Positions 1 to 5,798 of a stretch of DNA of 5,798 bases are shown here, in pieces. This stretch comes from Bacteroidales bacterium (GTDB lineage: Bacteria; Bacteroidota; Bacteroidia; Bacteroidales; Dysgonomonadaceae). The notes beneath the pieces were generated by a model. The model had not been told where the DNA came from and ran no database searches. It saw only the letters and a program-made list of their open reading frames with translations. The stretch's first letter is position 1, and every line of letters begins with the position of its first letter. Where the stretch lies: positions 1-5,798 of the forward strand of contig DUUR01000327.1 in NCBI GenBank assembly GCA_012841425.1, in the 5' to 3' direction. Position numbers and translations under genes: made by a program.

Positions 1-30
1 AGATTAATTGATAATATAAGATATAAATAA
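1..30 (+). CDS. panC: Pantothenate synthetase, C-terminal end only (probable)
   Basis: The window opens inside a reading frame that translates as RLIDNIRYK and ends with TAA at 28-30. From memory of the family, an RLIDN motif near the C-terminus is typical of pantothenate synthetase, the ATP-dependent enzyme joining pantoate and beta-alanine into pantothenate in the cytosol. panD, which supplies the beta-alanine, begins 6 nt later in the same frame, and panC-panD is a common operon. Only nine codons are visible, so the call rests on this short motif and on the neighbour. The rest of the gene lies upstream of the window. Confidence 0.6.
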   Translation, partial: RLIDNIRYK

Positions 31-36
31 CATCAT

Positions 37-390
37 ATGTTAATTGAATTATTAAAATCAAAAATACATAGAGCAACAGTAACAGATGCGAATCTAAACT
101 ATGAAGGTAGTATTACAATTGATATGAATTTGATTGATGCTGCAAAGCTAGTTCTGAATGAAAAAGTTGCAATTGTAAATAATAATAATGGTGAACGTTT
201 TGAAACTTACGTAATTCCCGGAGAAAGAGGCACGGGAATAGTTTGTTTAAACGGTGCAGCTGCTCGTAAAGTTCAAAAAGGTGATATAATCATTATTATG
301 AGTTACGCCTTGATGACCCCTGATGAGGCATCGACTTTTGAACCAACTGTTATAAACATCACAGACAGCAGTAATCAAATAAATCAATAG
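37..390 (+). CDS. panD: Aspartate 1-decarboxylase proenzyme (pyruvoyl-dependent)
   Basis: PanD decarboxylates L-aspartate to beta-alanine, the precursor used by PanC for pantothenate and then coenzyme A. It is made as a proenzyme that cleaves itself between Gly24 and Ser25, turning the serine into the pyruvoyl cofactor and leaving a short beta and a longer alpha chain. The cleavage motif YEGS is at residues 22-25. Residues matching the E. coli active site are in register: Lys9, His11, Tyr22, Arg54, Thr57, Tyr58 and Asn72, the last within the conserved NGAAA stretch. The length of 117 aa is normal; the last 10-15 residues are low-complexity and variable, as usual. The ATG at 37 is the first possible start, because the frame is closed by the TAA at 28-30. 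There is no Shine-Dalgarno sequence, only an AT-rich leader. It is probably transcribed with panC, and a terminator-like hairpin follows 18 nt after the stop. Confidence 0.97.
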   Translation: MLIELLKSKIHRATVTDANLNYEGSITIDMNLIDAAKLVLNEKVAIVNNNNGERFETYVIPGERGTGIVCLNGAAARKVQKGDIIIIMSYALMTPDEASTFEPTVINITDSSNQINQ

Positions 391-408
391 CAGCATAAAT
401 TATATAAC

Positions 409-442
409 AAACCGTCAATTGATTCATCAATTGACGGTTTTT
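409..442 (+). terminator. Rho-independent terminator-like hairpin after panD
   Basis: The arm AAACCGTCAATTGAT (409-423) is the exact reverse complement of 426-440. Allowing for a realistic loop, the core is CCGTCAATTGA paired with TCAATTGACGG around about four bases. The right arm runs into a T-tract (438-442, five T in a row), and the left arm starts with AAA, so the structure could work on both strands. It sits 18 nt after the panD stop, where an intrinsic terminator for the pan operon is expected. Its right arm ends 13 nt before the GTG start of the next gene, so it also lies in any read-through leader of that gene. Confidence 0.8.
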
Positions 443-453
443 AATGAATAGAG

Positions 454-3856
<3,403 letters not shown>

Positions 3857-3857
<1 letters not shown>

Positions 3858-3874
3858 TGAAAAGTTAATTTCAC
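3857..3874. repeat. Inverted repeat GTGAAA-N6-TTTCAC at the predicted transcription start
   Basis: GTGAAA (3857-3862) and TTTCAC (3869-3874) are exact reverse complements separated by six bases. The repeat begins at the last base of the predicted -7 element and covers the likely transcription start. That is a plausible place for a repressor operator, or it could form a small hairpin in the leader. The half-sites are 10 bases apart when read as TGTGA and TCAC, which does not fit the CRP consensus spacing of 6. A six-base match in AT-rich DNA can arise by chance. Confidence 0.35.
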
Positions 3875-3884
3875 TAATTATTTT

Positions 3885-5741
3885 ATGATAGCTACACTGA
3901 TTGTTTTAGTTGCCACAGCAGGACTGATGGTATGGGGTAAGATTCGCTCAGATATTGTTGCACTTTGTTCATTATTGGCACTTATTATTTCTGGAGTATT
4001 ATCGCCAGATGAGGCATTAGCAGGATTCTCAAACCCTGTAGTTATAATGATTGCAGCACTCTTTATTGTTGGAGGAGCCATTTCACAAACTGGTCTTGCA
4101 AGCATGATAAGTAACAATATTCTAAAATTTGCAGGAGATAGCAATTATAAACTCTTTGTTTTGGTGATGCTAGTCACCGTAATAATCGGTTTATTTGTAA
4201 GCAATACGGGTACTGTAGCTATTTTAATGCCAATAGTAATTAGTCTCGCTGCCAAAACTAAGATTAGTAGTAGCCGACTTCTAATGCCAATGGCCTTTGC
4301 TAGTAGTATTGGTGGTATGATGACTCTAATTGGCACTCCACCAACTCTTATTGTACATAATGCTTTACAGGAAGCGGGATATGAAGGCCTTCAGTTTTTC
4401 ACAACCCTACCAATTGGAATAATACTTTTAATTTTTGGAGTAATACTTCTTTGGCCATTGAGTAAAGTGTTAGACAAAAAAGGCAAAAAAGACACATCAG
4501 GAAAAAAGAATGATGTTAAATCACCCAATCAGCTGATGTCTGAGTATCAGTTAATAGAGAATATATATAGATTAGAGATAAGTAAAGATTCACCCTTATT
4601 GAAAGGTGCTATTTCAGAGTTAGATTTAACAAAACGATATTCTATAATAATTGCAGAGATTCATACACGTAACTACACACCACTCGGAAAAAACATTAGT
4701 GTTTCATTACCAGAGCCAAATAGAATTCTTACTTATAATGATGTGCTTTACGTAGTCGGAGAGTATAAAGACGTAGTAAGTTTTGCTGATGAAAATAAAC
4801 TATCATTTCTTGATAGTCAATCAGGGGCTGAGTTTGATAAACCCCACTTTGCAGGTAAATTTAAATTTGAAGAAATAGGAATGGCCGAGGTGGTATTACT
4901 CGCAAACTCAAGATTGAATAATAATAGAGTTAAGAATTCAGGATTTAGAGCTAATTATAATGTAAACATATTAGGTGTTCAGCGAAACGAGAAATATATT
5001 ATTCAAGATGTTAAAGATGTGAGAATGCATTCTGGCGATATGCTTCTGGTTCAAGGTACATGGGAAAACATAGAAAGACTAAAAAAGTTAGAACCTGATG
5101 TAGTTGTAATTGGCCAGCCCACAGTAGAGGCCTCAAAAGTAACAATAAGTCACAAAGCCCCTTACGCTGCTATAATTGTATTATTGATGATTTTGGCTAT
5201 GGTGTTTAATTTGTTCCCACCAGTAGTCTCTGTTCTCCTTGCAGCAGTTGCATTGATATTGGGAGGTTGCTTCCGTACAGTACGAGATGCATACAGATCA
5301 ATTAATTGGGAAAGTGTGATACTGTTTGCAGGAATGATGCCCTTGGCAACTGCTATGCAAAAAACAGGCACTTCTGCATTAGTGACTGAAAGTGTAGTTG
5401 GTAGTCTAGGTTCTTATGGCCCATACGCGGTTTTAGCAGGAATTTTGCTTGCAACTTCAATTGTAACAATGTTTATTAGTAATACTGCTACTGCAGTGCT
5501 ATTTGCTCCTATTGCTTTACATGCTGCATTTTCAATGAATGTAAGTCCTTACCCCTTTCTGATAGGAGTTGCAGTAGCTGCTAGTATGTGTTTGGCAAGT
5601 CCTTTTTCTACCCCGCCCAATGCTATGGTTATGTCGGCTGGAAGATATAATTTTATGGATTATGTTAAAGTGGGCTTACCGTTGCAGTTAATATATCTGA
5701 TAGTGATGGTATTTGCACTACCATTATTGTTCCCTTTTTAG
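3885..5741 (+). CDS. SLC13/DASS-type permease with two central RCK_C (TrkA-C) domains
   Basis: This 618-aa inner-membrane protein has two hydrophobic halves (about residues 1-195 and 425-618) around a soluble middle. Each half carries the signature of the divalent anion:Na+ symporter family: SNT at 106-108 and again at 532-534, with GTPPT (150-154) and STPPNA (575-580) as matching hairpin loops. GFSNPVVI (48-55) and NWESVILFAG (474-483) are also typical. The middle holds two RCK_C domains, about 222-302 (EISKDSPLLKGAISEL) and 327-402 (ending MHSGDMLLVQGTWENIERL). Relatives with this layout include the SAC1/SLT sulfate-related proteins of algae and cyanobacteria, but the substrate here could be sulfate, another oxyanion or a dicarboxylate. 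The ATG at 3885 is the earliest start, since an in-frame TGA lies at 3858-3860. The gene has its own predicted promoter and may also be read from ligA, as no terminator is visible between them. No partner gene is adjacent. Confidence 0.93.
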   Translation: MIATLIVLVATAGLMVWGKIRSDIVALCSLLALIISGVLSPDEALAGFSNPVVIMIAALFIVGGAISQTGLASMISNNILKFAGDSNYKLFVLVMLVTVIIGLFVSNTGTVAILMPIVISLAAKTKISSSRLLMPMAFASSIGGMMTLIGTPPTLIVHNALQEAGYEGLQFFTTLPIGIILLIFGVILLWPLSKVLDKKGKKDTSGKKNDVKSPNQLMSEYQLIENIYRLEISKDSPLLKGAISELDLTKRYSIIIAEIHTRNYTPLGKNISVSLPEPNRILTYNDVLYVVGEYKDVVSFADENKLSFLDSQSGAEFDKPHFAGKFKFEEIGMAEVVLLANSRLNNNRVKNSGFRANYNVNILGVQRNEKYIIQDVKDVRMHSGDMLLVQGTWENIERLKKLEPDVVVIGQPTVEASKVTISHKAPYAAIIVLLMILAMVFNLFPPVVSVLLAAVALILGGCFRTVRDAYRSINWESVILFAGMMPLATAMQKTGTSALVTESVVGSLGSYGPYAVLAGILLATSIVTMFISNTATAVLFAPIALHAAFSMNVSPYPFLIGVAVAASMCLASPFSTPPNAMVMSAGRYNFMDYVKVGLPLQLIYLIVMVFALPLLFPF

Positions 5742-5798
5742 TATAACAGAATTAAATATGATTTGTCAATCCTCCATTACAAAACTGTTAGACCCTAT

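Noticed and set aside
5744..5790. TAACAG (5744-5749) and CTGTTA (5785-5790) as a possible terminator stem after the permease.
   Set aside because: The stem is only 6 bp, the loop is 35 nt, and no T-tract follows.
5758..5798. ATG at 5758 opens a frame (MICQSSITKLLDP) that stays open to the window end and could be the start of another gene.
   Set aside because: Only 13 codons are visible, with no recognisable motif and no promoter. TATGATTTG nearby has three, not two, bases between TA and TTTG. An open stretch this short is expected by chance.

Overview
The window is AT-rich and carries five genes, all on the + strand: the last codons of a probable panC, then panD, a MATE-family exporter, ligA, and an SLC13-type permease with two RCK_C domains. 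It looks like a piece of a Bacteroidota chromosome. PanD and LigA resemble Bacteroidota versions, no start codon has a clear Shine-Dalgarno sequence, and the gap before the permease holds a perfect copy of the Bacteroidota -7 element (TAnnTTTG) with a -33-like TTG at the right distance. No genus can be given.

Layout: positions 1-30 read RLIDNIRYK-stop, as expected for the end of pantothenate synthetase. panD follows after 6 nt in the same reading frame, so this is the end of a panCD pantothenate operon. A perfect 15-bp inverted repeat with a T-tract (409-442) closes it. Just 13 nt later a GTG codon opens the MATE gene (454-1776). ligA follows after 47 nt if its start is the ATG at 1824, or overlaps the MATE gene by 22 nt if the ATG at 1755 is used. 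The SLC13 permease (3885-5741) has its own predicted promoter, whose -33 element overlaps the ligA stop codon. The last 57 nt hold no feature that can be supported.

The genes do not form one pathway. panC-panD make pantothenate (beta-alanine plus pantoate), ligA is the essential replicative ligase, and the two membrane proteins are generic transporters of unknown substrate. All four complete genes look intact, with the catalytic or ion-binding motifs present. No mobile element, CRISPR array, tRNA, rRNA or phage signature is visible, and nothing suggests an undescribed system. The items worth a second look are small: the hairpin in front of the GTG start, a second hairpin at the MATE/ligA junction, a promoter plus inverted repeat in front of the permease, and a perfect 16-bp palindrome inside ligA.
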